Source: Cellulomonas sp. 73-145 (GTDB taxonomy: Bacteria; Actinomycetota; Actinomycetes; Actinomycetales; Cellulomonadaceae). From it: a DNA stretch of 64,000 bases. Below, piece by piece: positions 43,990 to 53,933 of the stretch (within the stretch, counting starts at the first letter, position 1; every line of letters starts with the position of its first letter). A program made the position numbers and the translations under genes. Under the pieces are notes generated by a model that worked only from the letters and a program-made list of their open reading frames with translations, was not told the origin of the DNA and did no database searches. Location: NCBI GenBank assembly GCA_001898185.1, contig MKTI01000005.1:186001-250000 (forward strand), read 5' to 3'.

Positions 43990-46900
43990 TCAGCGTCGGA
44001 CGCGCAGTGTCACCACCTGGAAGGGCTTCAGGGTCAGGGACACGCCCTGCTCGGACGTGGTCGCGCTGGTCAGACCCGCCACTTCGGCCGAGTGCCGCTC
44101 AAGGAGATCGACGACGGACACCTGACCGGGTCGGTCGAACGCCACGCGCACGGTCGTCCTGCCGCCGCACGACTCGTACAGCCGCACCACCAGGTCGCCC
44201 GACCGGTCGTCGGCGAGCTTGACCGCCTCGACGACCACCTGGGGCGTGTCCACGCTCACCACGGCCGGCACCGGGCCGGCGCCGCGCACCCGGCGTGGTG
44301 CCAGGTTGGCCCGGTAGCCCTCGCGCACGGCGTCCGGGATCCCGGCGCCGCACAACAGTCGGTAGCCGAAGCTGTGCCGACCGCGGTCCGTCTCCGGGTC
44401 GGGGTAGCGGGGGCCGCGCAGCAGCGACAACCGCACGGTGGTGGCCCCGGCGCCGTGCGCGTCACCGGGGGCGCGCCGCGTCACGTCGTGGCCGTACGTG
44501 CGCTCGTTGACCAGGGCGACGCCGTACCCCGGCTCCGCCACGTGCAGCCAGCGGTGCGCCGGGATCTCGAACCGCGCAGCGTCCCAGGACGTGTTCGTGT
44601 GCGTGGCCCGGTGCACGTGCCCGAACTGCACCTCCGAGGTGGACCGGTCGGCGTGCACGTCCACCGGGAACGCCACCTTGAGCAGCGACTCGCGCTCCTG
44701 CCAGTCGACGTCCGTCCGCAGCTCCACGGCGCGCTCCCCGGGTGCGAGCCGGGTGACCTGCTCGAACCGGGAAGCCCCGATGGTCCGCACCACGGTGACG
44801 CTCGCCGAGCCGTCGTCGTGCTGCCGGGTCTCGAGGCTGTCCACGGCGTCGAGGTCCCGGGACCTGTTCCGGTAGAACGCGTCGATGTCCCAGGCGTCGA
44901 AGCGGTTGGGCAGGTCGGGGTGCAGCTGCAGGACGTTGGCGCGGGATCCGGCCGGGAGCACCTGGCGCCCGGCGCGCAGGTCGGTGACGGTGTCCAACGT
45001 CCCGTCAGCGGCGACGTGCACGCGCAGCTCGCCGTTGTCCAGCCACGTCCCGCCGTCGTCGGCCGTCAGCGCGACCGGTGCGGCGTCCGCGGCGACGGCC
45101 TTGCCCGCGGCGAGCGCCGGGACGCCGTCACGCGCGTGGGGCGCCGCGTTGAAGACGAGCTCGGTGTCGCCGGTGCCGGCGAGCGCCAGCACGGCGGCGT
45201 CGACGAGCGCCTGGGTGCGCGACAGGAGGCCGGCGTACGTCTCGCGCGCCTGCTGGTGCACCCAGGCGATGGAGCTGCCCGGGAGGATGTCGTGGAACTG
45301 CAGCAGCAGCGCCTCACGCCAGATCCCGTCGAGCTCGTCGTACGGGTAGTCCAGCCGACCCCGGGACGCCGCCGTCGCCGACCACAGCTCCGCCTCGCGC
45401 AGCAGGTGCTCCAGGCGCCGGTTGCCCTCCTTCATCGCCGCCTGGCTGGTGTACGTGCCGCGGTGGAACTCCAGGTACATCTCGCCGGACCACACCGGCG
45501 CGTCCGGGAGCTCCTGCTCGGCTCCCTCGAAGAAGGCGCGGGGGCTCTCGACGACGACCCGCGGCGAGCCCTCCAGGTCGGCGACCCGGTGCGCCACCTC
45601 GAGCATCTCCCGGGTCGGGCCGCCGCCCCCGTCGCCATAACCGAACGGCAGCAGCGACCGGGTGGCCCTGTCGTGCTCGGCGAGCCTCGCCACGCCCCGG
45701 GCGAGCTCGCCGCCGGTCAGCTCCGCGCTGTACGTGTCCGCCGGGGGGAAGTGCGTGAAGACGCGGGTCCCGTCGATGCCCTCCCACCAGAAGGTGTGGT
45801 GCGGGAACACGTTGGTGTCGTTCCAGGACATCTTCTGGCTGAGGAACCAGCGGAAGCCGGCGAGCCGGGCGAGCTGCGGCAGCGCCCCGGTGTAGCCGAA
45901 GGAGTCAGGCAGCCAGACCTCCTGCGGCTCGACGCCGAACCGCTCCGCGAAGTAGCGCTTGCCGTAGGTGAACTGGCGGACCAGGGACTCCCCGCCGGGC
46001 AGGTTGGTGTCCGACTCGACCCACATGCCGCCCACCGGGACGAACTGACCGGCGGCCACCTTGGCCCGGATGCCCTCGAAGACGGCGGGGTGGTGCTGCT
46101 CCATCCAGGCGTACTGCTGCGCGGAGGAGCAGGCGAAGACCAGGTCGGGGTACTCGTCGGCGAGCGCGACCACGTTGGAGAAGGTCCGGCTGCACTTGCG
46201 GACCGTCTCCCGCGTGGGCCAGAGCCACGCCGAGTCGATGTGCGCGTGGCCGGTGGCGGAGACGCGGTGCGCGCTCGCGGTGGCCTTGGCAGCCAGCACG
46301 CCGCGGAGGCGGTCGCGGGCGGCCGGTGCCGTGGCGACGACGTCCCGGAGGGCGAGCTCGTCGAGAGCCGCCTCGAGGGCCGTGCGGATCTCCTGCCGGC
46401 GCGGGGACGACTCCGGCAGCGTCTCGGCGAGCTGGTGCAGCACCTGCAGGTCGAGCACCAGGTGCCAGACGTCCTCCTCGAGCACGGCGAGCTCGGCCTG
46501 GTCCAGCCGGTAGAGCGGCTCGCGGGGCGCCGTCCGCGGGTCGCCTAGCGCGGTGACCACGCCGGTGAACCGGGGGTTCGCGGCGGCCTCGACGTAGACG
46601 TCCACCGGCTCGCCGCCCTCGGCGTCACGCGCGACCGGCACGTAGGCGGTGCGGGGCTCGATGCCCTTCAGCGGCCGGCCGTCGGGCGTGTACGCCAGGC
46701 CCTCCGAGCGGAATCCCGGCCCGGACCGCTCGAAGCCGAGGTCGACGAGCAGCTCCACCCGCCGGCCGCGCATCCGGTCCGGGACCTGGCCGCGGAACCG
46801 GAACCACGTCGTCGACCAGGGCGGTCCCCAGCGGTCGCCGACGGCGAACGGCTCGTACTGCGCACCGAGGGCCTCCGCCGCCGGCACCGGCTCGCCCGGG

Positions 46901-47013
46901 AGGTGCAGGGCGGCCACCTCGACGGGCTCGCGGTCGCCGTAGACCGCGGGGACGAGGCGTTCGAGGAGGATGCGCTCGATCCGCATGGTGAGGGACTGCA
47001 CGGCCCGGTGCAT
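43990..47013 (-). CDS. GH38 alpha-mannosidase
   Basis: A 1007-residue GH38 enzyme that removes alpha-linked mannose by a retaining, zinc-dependent mechanism. An N-terminal beta domain of about 240 residues precedes the catalytic domain with GHAHIDSAWLWP (zinc ligands His258 and Asp260), nucleophile region MWVESDTNLPGGES (Asp335) and WLPDSFGYTGALPQ. The glycine-rich zinc segment reads GDGGGGP, whereas the other GH38 in this locus has GNHGGGP, so the two belong to different subgroups. There is no signal peptide, so it acts on imported oligosaccharides. GGGAG lies upstream of the ATG. The promoter region carries the shared LacI-like motif. Confidence 0.93.
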   Translation of the reverse strand: MHRAVQSLTMRIERILLERLVPAVYGDREPVEVAALHLPGEPVPAAEALGAQYEPFAVGDRWGPPWSTTWFRFRGQVPDRMRGRRVELLVDLGFERSGPGFRSEGLAYTPDGRPLKGIEPRTAYVPVARDAEGGEPVDVYVEAAANPRFTGVVTALGDPRTAPREPLYRLDQAELAVLEEDVWHLVLDLQVLHQLAETLPESSPRRQEIRTALEAALDELALRDVVATAPAARDRLRGVLAAKATASAHRVSATGHAHIDSAWLWPTRETVRKCSRTFSNVVALADEYPDLVFACSSAQQYAWMEQHHPAVFEGIRAKVAAGQFVPVGGMWVESDTNLPGGESLVRQFTYGKRYFAERFGVEPQEVWLPDSFGYTGALPQLARLAGFRWFLSQKMSWNDTNVFPHHTFWWEGIDGTRVFTHFPPADTYSAELTGGELARGVARLAEHDRATRSLLPFGYGDGGGGPTREMLEVAHRVADLEGSPRVVVESPRAFFEGAEQELPDAPVWSGEMYLEFHRGTYTSQAAMKEGNRRLEHLLREAELWSATAASRGRLDYPYDELDGIWREALLLQFHDILPGSSIAWVHQQARETYAGLLSRTQALVDAAVLALAGTGDTELVFNAAPHARDGVPALAAGKAVAADAAPVALTADDGGTWLDNGELRVHVAADGTLDTVTDLRAGRQVLPAGSRANVLQLHPDLPNRFDAWDIDAFYRNRSRDLDAVDSLETRQHDDGSASVTVVRTIGASRFEQVTRLAPGERAVELRTDVDWQERESLLKVAFPVDVHADRSTSEVQFGHVHRATHTNTSWDAARFEIPAHRWLHVAEPGYGVALVNERTYGHDVTRRAPGDAHGAGATTVRLSLLRGPRYPDPETDRGRHSFGYRLLCGAGIPDAVREGYRANLAPRRVRGAGPVPAVVSVDTPQVVVEAVKLADDRSGDLVVRLYESCGGRTTVRVAFDRPGQVSVVDLLERHSAEVAGLTSATTSEQGVSLTLKPFQVVTLRVRR

Positions 47014-47069
47014 GGTGACGACTCCCGTGGGCGACGGACGTGGAGAACCCCGTCGTCATCGCTCGACTC

Positions 47070-47083
47070 TGGGATCGTAACCA
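47070..47083. promoter_or_regulatory. Shared LacI-like operator, site 1 (GH38/GH84 divergent region)
   Basis: On the minus strand the site reads TGGTTACGATCCCA; with GAG following, it matches site 2 (57476) at 16 of 17 bases and contains the 9-mer ACGATCCCA found at all three sites. The centre is CpG, as in LacI-family operators, though only the outer bases are symmetric. It begins two bases past the -10 element of the GH38 promoter, a position suited to repression. Confidence 0.6.
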
Positions 47084-47085
47084 GC

Positions 47086-47114
47086 ACGAAATCATGGCGC
47101 TTTGCTGCGGTCAA
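47086..47114 (-). promoter_or_regulatory. Candidate promoter of the GH38 gene
   Basis: On the minus strand TTGACC (47109-47114) and TTTCGT (47086-47091) are spaced by 17 bases. The -35 box is good and the -10 weak. The operator follows after two bases, the same geometry as at the ROK promoter (55590-55618), which supports the assignment. Confidence 0.4.
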
Positions 47115-47198
47115 CCCGAGCGGCGCAATGCCCCACGCTGATCTCAACGCACTAACGTGGTGACGTTCTCACACCGACCGACCAGCGGAGTGCACGTC

Positions 47199-49160
47199 GT
47201 GCCCGAGAGATCCGAGCGACCCGTCGCCGACCGTCCCCACCAGGTGCTGGCGCTGGCCCACCGGGGCGTGGTCGAGGGGTTCTACGGTCCGCCGTGGTCC
47301 CACCAGGACCGGCTGGACCACCTGCGCTTCTCCGCCGAGCACGGGCTGAACTCCTACGTGTACGCACCGAAGGACGACCCCTACCACCGGGCGCTCTGGC
47401 GCGAGCCGTACCCGGACGACCGCCTGGCGCTGCTCGCGGAGCTCGCCCAGGAGGCGGAGCGGAACGGTGTGCGGTTCGTCTACGGGATCGCCCCCGGCCT
47501 GACGATGCGGCTCGACGACCCCGCCGACCAGGAGGTGCTGCACCGCAAGGCGGCCCAGCTGTGGGACGCCGGCGTGCGGCACTTCGCCCTGCTGTTCGAC
47601 GACCTCCCGGCCGAGCTGACGGCCGACAGGCTGCCGCTGGAGCGGCCGACGGAGTGGCTCGGCGCGCGGCACGGCGCGGTGTGCCGCGCCTTCGCCGAGG
47701 GCTTCCTCGCCCCGCGCGGCGTCCACGAGCCGCTGCCGATGGTGCCCACCGACTACGCCGGTACCCAGGTGAGCGCGTACCGGACGGGCCTGGCGACCAC
47801 GCTCCCCGAGACCTCGCCGGTGTGGTGGACGGGTTCCGACATCGTCGTCGGCTCCGTCTCGGAGCCCGAGGTGACCGCGGCAGCAGCCGCGTTCGACCGC
47901 CCCCTGCTGCTCTGGGACAACTTCCCGGTCAACGACTTCGACCCCTCCCGGGCGTTCCTGGGGCCGCTCGTCGGGCGGTCGAGCGGAGCCGCCCACGGCC
48001 TCGTCGGGCTGCACGCCAACCCGATGGCGTCGGCCGTCGCGTCACGGCTCGCGCTCGCCACGGTGGCCGAGTACGCGTGGGACCCGGACGGCTACGACCC
48101 GGACGCCGCGGCGGAGCGCGCGCTGGCGGCGGTGGCCGGCCCGGACGCGGACGCGCTGCGCCCTCTGGTCAGGGCGTGCAGCACCTGGCCGCCGGACGTC
48201 GCGGGCGACGAGGAGCTGACGACGCTCGCCGAGCGCATGCTCGGCCCTGACCGGGCGGCGGCGCACGCGGCGACGCTCCGCTGGCGCGAGCGGATGGCGG
48301 CGCTGGCCCAGATGCCGCCGGGGCAGGGCCGGCTCGCGGAGGAGCTGAGGCCCTGGTCGCACGCGGGTGCCGCGATGGGCGCCGCCGGCTGCGCCGCCGC
48401 CGACCTGCTGCTCGCCACCCTGGGGCGCGTCCCCGGCGACGCCCGACGTCCGCTCGAGGCCCGGGCGCGCGACGCGCTGGACCGTGCCGAGCGCCACTAC
48501 CCGAACGTGCTGCGCGGCCTGGTCCCCCCGCTGGTCCGCGCGCTGCTGCCCGCCGCCGGCGACGACCCGGTGACCGACGAGCCGTGGGCGCTCCTGGTGA
48601 CCGGTAGGCGGCCGACCGCCGGAGAAGAGCAGATCGAGGCGCTGCTGCACCGCCACGGGCTGCGTGTGCGGCGCGCGCCGGACGGCTGCGGTGACCCGCG
48701 GCTCGTCGTCGTCCTGCCCGGCGCGGGCCCCGACGAGGTGGCGGCTGCGGCGGCCCTGCCCCACCCGCTGCTCGCGGCGGCCCACCCGGTCACCGCGGGC
48801 CTGGCGGTCCGGACCGGTGTGGTGCACCGGGAGACCGCGGTCACCATCGTCGCTCCCGACCACGCGCTGGCGGACGGTCGCAGCGGGCGGGTGGTGGTGC
48901 ACGAGGGCCCCGCCATGGCGCGATGGACGGAGCCCGGACCCGATGCCGTGGTTGTCGCGGTGGCGGAGGAGGAGCACCGACCGGTGCTGGTGCACCACCC
49001 GCAGGGCGCCCGGCTGACGGACGGCGGCACGGCGCCGGCCGACCGCGTCACGACGCACCTCGGGCCGGACGGTCTCGCGCCGTGGTTGACGGCACCCGCG
49101 GGGCTGGCGCTGGTCGACGCGGCCGTCGCGTTCCTGCTCGGTGGTGCTGCGGTGCGCTGA
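47199..49160 (+). CDS. GH84 beta-N-acetylglucosaminidase
   Basis: A protein of about 653 residues with the GH84 catalytic barrel. It starts with RGVVEGFYGPPWSHQDRLDHLRFSAEHGLNSYVYAPKDDPYHR and has the catalytic aspartate pair Asp134-Asp135 in LLFDDLP, used for substrate-assisted hydrolysis of beta-GlcNAc. Further family segments are PTDYAGTQ and LLWDNFPVND. The C-terminal part (from about residue 440) is poorly conserved. No signal peptide is seen, so it acts in the cytoplasm. The start is uncertain: GTG 47199 has GCGGAG 8 bases upstream, while GTGs at 47157, 47160 and 47190 are also in frame. It is divergent from GH38, sharing site 1. Confidence 0.88.
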   Translation: MPERSERPVADRPHQVLALAHRGVVEGFYGPPWSHQDRLDHLRFSAEHGLNSYVYAPKDDPYHRALWREPYPDDRLALLAELAQEAERNGVRFVYGIAPGLTMRLDDPADQEVLHRKAAQLWDAGVRHFALLFDDLPAELTADRLPLERPTEWLGARHGAVCRAFAEGFLAPRGVHEPLPMVPTDYAGTQVSAYRTGLATTLPETSPVWWTGSDIVVGSVSEPEVTAAAAAFDRPLLLWDNFPVNDFDPSRAFLGPLVGRSSGAAHGLVGLHANPMASAVASRLALATVAEYAWDPDGYDPDAAAERALAAVAGPDADALRPLVRACSTWPPDVAGDEELTTLAERMLGPDRAAAHAATLRWRERMAALAQMPPGQGRLAEELRPWSHAGAAMGAAGCAAADLLLATLGRVPGDARRPLEARARDALDRAERHYPNVLRGLVPPLVRALLPAAGDDPVTDEPWALLVTGRRPTAGEEQIEALLHRHGLRVRRAPDGCGDPRLVVVLPGAGPDEVAAAAALPHPLLAAAHPVTAGLAVRTGVVHRETAVTIVAPDHALADGRSGRVVVHEGPAMARWTEPGPDAVVVAVAEEEHRPVLVHHPQGARLTDGGTAPADRVTTHLGPDGLAPWLTAPAGLALVDAAVAFLLGGAAVR

Positions 49161-49167
49161 GCCGGGG

Positions 49168-51189
49168 TCAGAAGGGCTGCTCCGCCAGGTCGGGGTCGAG
49201 CAGCGCCTGCTCGCAGGCGAGCAGCAGCACGCCGACGCTCCACGCGTGCGACAGCGTGAGCACCATGCCCTTCGGCTGGAAGCAGGCGGTCTGGTAGTAG
49301 CGCTCGGTCACCATCCCGCGGTACGCATTCACCTCGCCGTCGAACCGCGGCACCAGCTGACGGAAGCACGCGAGGGTCTCCCGGGCGCGCTCGACGTACA
49401 ACGGGTCCCCGAGCGCACGGGACAGCTCCGCCAGCTCGGCGCTGCAGACGAGGCCGTAGGAGTGCAGGTGCTGGTTGGACGGCGAGGCGTTGTCCGCACC
49501 GCGCGTGCCGAAGTCGTAGCGCTCGAGCAGCGTGCCCGGCGGGAACGTGACGTCGTAGGTGTACCGGAACGTCAGCGTCCAGTCCGCGGCGCGCCGGGCC
49601 AGCCGCAGCCACCGCGCATCACCCGTGCGCCGGTGCAGGGCCATGTACGCCATCACCGCGACGTAGCCGTCCTCCGAGCTCGGCGCGAGGTCCACGTCCT
49701 CCGGCGCGCCGTTGAGGAACTCCTCCTCGACGAACTGCGCGTAGTACTCGCCCGCCCGCTCGGAGGCCCGCAGGTAGGCACCGTCCGCGCCGTCGGCACC
49801 GTCCCACCGGCCCGCCTCCGCGAGCGCCCCGACCCACGCGAGCCCGGCCGCCCCCTCCCAGGACAGCACGGAGCCGTTCACGGCGTGGTGCGCGCTGCCG
49901 AGGTTCCCGTCGCCGCGCTGCCGCGCCACCACCGCGTCGAGGTTCGACCGCACGGCGCGCACCCAGGAGGAGCGCTCACGGAGGTCGTCGCCCAGCTCCA
50001 ACGCCCGGACCAGGAACTGGGTGGCCTCCGCGAGCGTGCGCGAGTGCAGCGCGCCCTGGACCGGCGACCAGCTCTGCGACCAGCCGAGCCCGCGGTACCA
50101 GACGCCCCAGAACGTCCCCGACGGCGACAGCTCGGCGCAGATGTGGTCGATCACCCGCAGGGCCGCCGCGGTGTACCGCTGGTCGACCGCCCGCCGGCCG
50201 TGCACCAGCAGCGCGTAGGCCCACGGGATCCCGCTGACCCAGCCGACGTGCATCGCCGGCCGGTCGAGGCTCGCGCCGTCGGCCCCGCTGATCCCCCGGT
50301 CGAACGCCGCGGTCTCCAGGAGCACGCCCGGGTCGGGGTCGTAGTGCCAGCGCCAGAGCCCCTCGGCGGCGATCGCCGCGCTCTCCCCGATCCCCGACCA
50401 GGGCCGCAGGCGGGCCAGCCGACGATTGTGCCGGTGCTGCTCGGCGAGCACGGCGGCGTAGCCGTGCCGGTCCGCGGACAGCCCGTACGCGGCGAACGTG
50501 ACGGTGGTCCGGGCGCCCGGCTCCCACCGGAACGTGCTCAGCTCCGCGGTGCGCGGTGTGGCGGACCCGTCGTAGCTCAGCGGCTCCTCGCGGAACGGGA
50601 ACGTCAGGTGCACACGGCCGGCGCCCGCGCGCGCGTCGTGCGCGAAGCCGACGCCCGTCATGCCGACGTCGCTCAGCTCCGCGGCGACCAGCGCCACGCC
50701 GCCGCCGCTGGTCCAGGCCAGGACCGCCGGCGTCGACGCCCGGTCGGCGCGGAACGCCCAGCGGTCGCTCACCATCTCCTGCAGGTCCAGCGACGCCGGC
50801 GCGAACCGGGGGAACAGCCGGGCGCAGCCCGCCGGCCGGTTCTCGCCGTAGAACACCCCGGGCACCAGCCACCAGGGCGGCTCCGGGTCGGTCGGCAGGT
50901 CGACGGCGATGCGCAGGCACGCGTCCACGGGCCGCGTCCCGGTGCACCGGACGTCGACCCGCACCTCCCGGCGGCCGGTCGACGAGGGCGCCGACCAGCG
51001 TGCGGACACCTCCAGGCCGAGCGCCGAGCCGGTGGCGTGCACCGCGGACCCGCCGTCGGACGTCACCCGCACGGGCGGCACGGGGACCGTCCGGCCGTCG
51101 GGCACCACCAGCTCGGCGACGGCGGCGACCTCGCCGACCACGCCGCCGTCCGGCGCCCGCAGGGTCAGCACCGGATCCTCGGAGGTCAC
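49168..51189 (-). CDS. Putative six-hairpin-type glycosidase-like protein
   Basis: A 673-residue protein. The first 240 residues are a beta-rich domain (VRVTSDGGSAVHATGSALGLEVSARW and WWLVPGVFYGENRPAGCARLFPRF). The rest is helical with repeated aromatic and acidic motifs such as AEGLWRWHYDPDPGVLLETAAFDRG, GIPWAYALLVHGRRAVDQRY and PSSEDGYVAVMAYMALHRRTGDARWLRLARRAADW, typical of an (alpha/alpha)6 toroid. I do not recognise the CAZy family. Candidate acids are the glutamates and aspartates in EDGY and FYGEN. The GTG start overlaps the GH38 stop, and it ends a four-gene operon with ROK, SIS and GH38, so it probably acts on the same glycan. Confidence 0.72.
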   Translation of the reverse strand: MTSEDPVLTLRAPDGGVVGEVAAVAELVVPDGRTVPVPPVRVTSDGGSAVHATGSALGLEVSARWSAPSSTGRREVRVDVRCTGTRPVDACLRIAVDLPTDPEPPWWLVPGVFYGENRPAGCARLFPRFAPASLDLQEMVSDRWAFRADRASTPAVLAWTSGGGVALVAAELSDVGMTGVGFAHDARAGAGRVHLTFPFREEPLSYDGSATPRTAELSTFRWEPGARTTVTFAAYGLSADRHGYAAVLAEQHRHNRRLARLRPWSGIGESAAIAAEGLWRWHYDPDPGVLLETAAFDRGISGADGASLDRPAMHVGWVSGIPWAYALLVHGRRAVDQRYTAAALRVIDHICAELSPSGTFWGVWYRGLGWSQSWSPVQGALHSRTLAEATQFLVRALELGDDLRERSSWVRAVRSNLDAVVARQRGDGNLGSAHHAVNGSVLSWEGAAGLAWVGALAEAGRWDGADGADGAYLRASERAGEYYAQFVEEEFLNGAPEDVDLAPSSEDGYVAVMAYMALHRRTGDARWLRLARRAADWTLTFRYTYDVTFPPGTLLERYDFGTRGADNASPSNQHLHSYGLVCSAELAELSRALGDPLYVERARETLACFRQLVPRFDGEVNAYRGMVTERYYQTACFQPKGMVLTLSHAWSVGVLLLACEQALLDPDLAEQPF

Positions 51190-53933
51190 GACCCGTCGCG
51201 TCCTTCCGCGTCCCGCGCCTCGAGCTCGGCCGGGTTCGGCGCGTCCGAGTCGTCCGGCGTCGGTCCGGTCGACTCGACGCCCTCGACGGCCGGCGCGAGC
51301 GGCAGGACGTCCGCCGGCGCAGCGGGGGTCTCCGCCAGCGGCCACTCGACGAGGTCGACCTCGACCATCGGACCGCCGTCGGCCGGCAGGCGGAAGGTGC
51401 GGATCTGGCTCGGGCCCAAGTCGGCCTCCACCACCCGGCCGACCAGGGGGAGCTCGATGCGGGCGCGGGTCGGGGAGCCGGTCGTCTCGACCGCGCGGAC
51501 CACGAGGTCCGCCGCGGCACCGTCCGGGACGTCCTCGCTGCCCTTGACCGCGGTCACCATGACGGCACCGCCGCCGTCGGACGCGTAGCTCTGCCGGTCC
51601 GGCAGCGGGCCGGGGTGGAAGCTCTCCAGCATCGCCCGCACCGGCGAGCCCAGCTCGGCGGCACGGCGGCTCAGGCCCGCGGTGCGCCAGTCGCCGTCGT
51701 GCGGCACCAGGCGGTAGCGGAACCGCTGGATGCCCTGGTCCTGGAACGAGTAGATGCCGTCGGGGTCGAGGGCGCGGGGGTCGTGCCACGAGTACACGGG
51801 GCTGCGCAGCGCCGTGATGCCGATGCTGGCGGACGCCTCGGCGGAGGCGGGCGACACGTCGTACCCGTGCTTGGCGTCGTTCACCACCGCCAGGCCGGCA
51901 CGGCGGCCCTGCACCTCCCCGGTGACGTCGACCCACGACTGACCCGGGTGCTCACCGGCGTCGACCGGTCGGGTGGTCGAGCCGAACGGGATCTCGTAGG
52001 TGGCCGTCGGGTCGGTGATGCCCACCGGGAACCGCATCTTCAGCAGGTGCGCCTGCTCGCGCCAGTCGATCGTCACCTGGACCTCGAGGTAGTCGTCCGC
52101 GTGGCCGAGCACCAGCTCCTCGACCATCGTGGACCTGCCCCACTCGCGCTCCACCCGCAGCCTTGCGCGCAGGGGGCCGCTCTCCCGGAGCAGCACCCGG
52201 ACGGTGCGCATCTCGTCGCCGGGCCAGGCGTAGGAGACGACGTGGTGGCCCCACGTGTCGGTCGGGTCCTGGCACACCTGGGTGTGCGGGCCGGCGGCGC
52301 CGGCCAGCAGGTCGACCCCCGAGCGCTTGTCGAGGAGCGAGGTGAGCCAGCCGGTGCCAGGGTCGACCTCGACCCGCAGCAGGTCGTTCTCCAGGACGGT
52401 CTCGCTCGCTCGCAGCACGCCGGGGGGACGGCCGGTGCGGACCGCGCCCCAGGGTGCGGCGCCGGGGCGCAGGCGGTAGAGCCGGAAGCCGAGCGGCGGC
52501 ACGTCCGCCTCGAGGACGGTCGCGTGCCGGCCCTGGTCGTTGGTCGTCGCCACGGACTGCACGCGCTGCGAGAGCACCAGCCCGCCGTCGCCGTCAACCA
52601 CGTGGATGCCCTGCGGCTGCGAGCCGTACTGGAGCTCCACCGCCGTGACCACCCGCCACGGGTGGGGGTTGAACACGAGCACCGGCTGCGTGCCGTCCTC
52701 GAGCGGGATCTCCACCTGCCGCGCGATGACGTTGTGCGTGCGGGTGATGATCCGCTTGGAGATCGCGACCGCCTCACCCAGCTGGTCGCGCGCGTCCTCG
52801 TAGGCCGGCTCGATCGCCGATCCCGGCAGCACGTCGTGGAACTGGTTGAACAGGATCTGCTTCCACGCCCGGCCCAGGTCCTCGCGCGGGTAGTCCAGCC
52901 CGAACGCCAGCGCACCGACCGCCGCCCAGCGCTCGGCGTTGAGCACCGCCGCCTGCGCCCGCCGCTGCCACAGCTTGATGCCGGAGTGCGCCGAGTAGCA
53001 GCCGGCCGCGTGCAGCTGCAGGTCGGTCCGCCACACCGGCAGGTCCTCGAGGCCGTCGGCCCCGAGCCGGGCGGCGAGCTCGTCGAAGTAGCGCCGCGGC
53101 GACGACATCGTCATGGCTCCGAACGTCCCCATCCGGTCGTACCGGTGGATCGAGTCGATGTTGGCGCGGGTGGGACCCCCGCCGTGGTTGCCCACGCCGT
53201 AGAACACCATCACGTCGCCCAGGTCGCGGTCGAGCGTGCCGAGCGCCTTGTCCGCCTGGCCGGCGACGTCGCCGGGGGCGCTGCAGTACTCGAAGGGGAT
53301 CCGGTAGCCGAGCACCCGGGAGCCGTCCGGCGACTCCCACCAGAACGCGGTCGCGTCGAGCGAGTTCTCGTGCGGGCCGGGCCGCAGGAAGCAGTAGGAG
53401 TCCATCCCCTGCCCGCGCAGGATCTGCGGGAGCATCCCGTTGTGCCCGAAGGGGTCGGCGTTCATGCCGACCGTCGCGATCACCCCGAGCTTCTCCTTCA
53501 GGTACCGCTGGCCGTACAGCCCCTGCCGGACGAACGACTCCCCCATCGGCAGGTTGCAGTCCGGCTCCACCCACCAGCCGCCGACCATCTGCCAGCGCCC
53601 CTCGGCGACCCTGCGGCGGATCCGCTCGAAGAGTTCAGGGTCCGACTCCTCCACCCAGGACAGCAGCACCACCTGGTCGCAGGTGAAGACGAAGTCCGGG
53701 TACTCGTCCATCCGGTGGATCGCCGACCAGAACGTGGCCCGCGCCTCCTGGTAGCCCTCCTGCCACGGCCACAGCCACACCGGGTCGAGGTGCGCGTTGC
53801 CCACCATGTGCAGGGTGCGCGCCGGGGCGGCGAGGGGCCGCACCGGGCGGGGCGGCGCCGGCTGCCGGCCGAAGGCGGCGTTCGCGACGGGCGCCTCCGG
53901 GCTCCGCCGGTCGGCACGGGGAGCGCGGCTCAT
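51186..53933 (-). CDS. GH38 alpha-mannosidase, second subgroup
   Basis: A 915-residue GH38 enzyme of the bacterial subgroup with all zinc ligands: GNAHLDPVWLWPWQEGYQE (His48, Asp50), the nucleophile Asp125 in WWVEPDCNLPMGES, and His250 in GVGNHGGGPT. It also has ADPFGHNGMLPQILRGQGMDSYCF. The C-terminal beta domains are complete, followed by an acidic, proline-rich tail of about 45 residues (PDDSDAPNPAELEARDAEG region) without homologues I know. It lacks the N-terminal beta domain of the GH38 at 43990. Its ATG overlaps the SIS stop (ATGA), placing it in the ROK operon. No signal peptide is present. Confidence 0.93.
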   Translation of the reverse strand: MSRAPRADRRSPEAPVANAAFGRQPAPPRPVRPLAAPARTLHMVGNAHLDPVWLWPWQEGYQEARATFWSAIHRMDEYPDFVFTCDQVVLLSWVEESDPELFERIRRRVAEGRWQMVGGWWVEPDCNLPMGESFVRQGLYGQRYLKEKLGVIATVGMNADPFGHNGMLPQILRGQGMDSYCFLRPGPHENSLDATAFWWESPDGSRVLGYRIPFEYCSAPGDVAGQADKALGTLDRDLGDVMVFYGVGNHGGGPTRANIDSIHRYDRMGTFGAMTMSSPRRYFDELAARLGADGLEDLPVWRTDLQLHAAGCYSAHSGIKLWQRRAQAAVLNAERWAAVGALAFGLDYPREDLGRAWKQILFNQFHDVLPGSAIEPAYEDARDQLGEAVAISKRIITRTHNVIARQVEIPLEDGTQPVLVFNPHPWRVVTAVELQYGSQPQGIHVVDGDGGLVLSQRVQSVATTNDQGRHATVLEADVPPLGFRLYRLRPGAAPWGAVRTGRPPGVLRASETVLENDLLRVEVDPGTGWLTSLLDKRSGVDLLAGAAGPHTQVCQDPTDTWGHHVVSYAWPGDEMRTVRVLLRESGPLRARLRVEREWGRSTMVEELVLGHADDYLEVQVTIDWREQAHLLKMRFPVGITDPTATYEIPFGSTTRPVDAGEHPGQSWVDVTGEVQGRRAGLAVVNDAKHGYDVSPASAEASASIGITALRSPVYSWHDPRALDPDGIYSFQDQGIQRFRYRLVPHDGDWRTAGLSRRAAELGSPVRAMLESFHPGPLPDRQSYASDGGGAVMVTAVKGSEDVPDGAAADLVVRAVETTGSPTRARIELPLVGRVVEADLGPSQIRTFRLPADGGPMVEVDLVEWPLAETPAAPADVLPLAPAVEGVESTGPTPDDSDAPNPAELEARDAEGRDGS

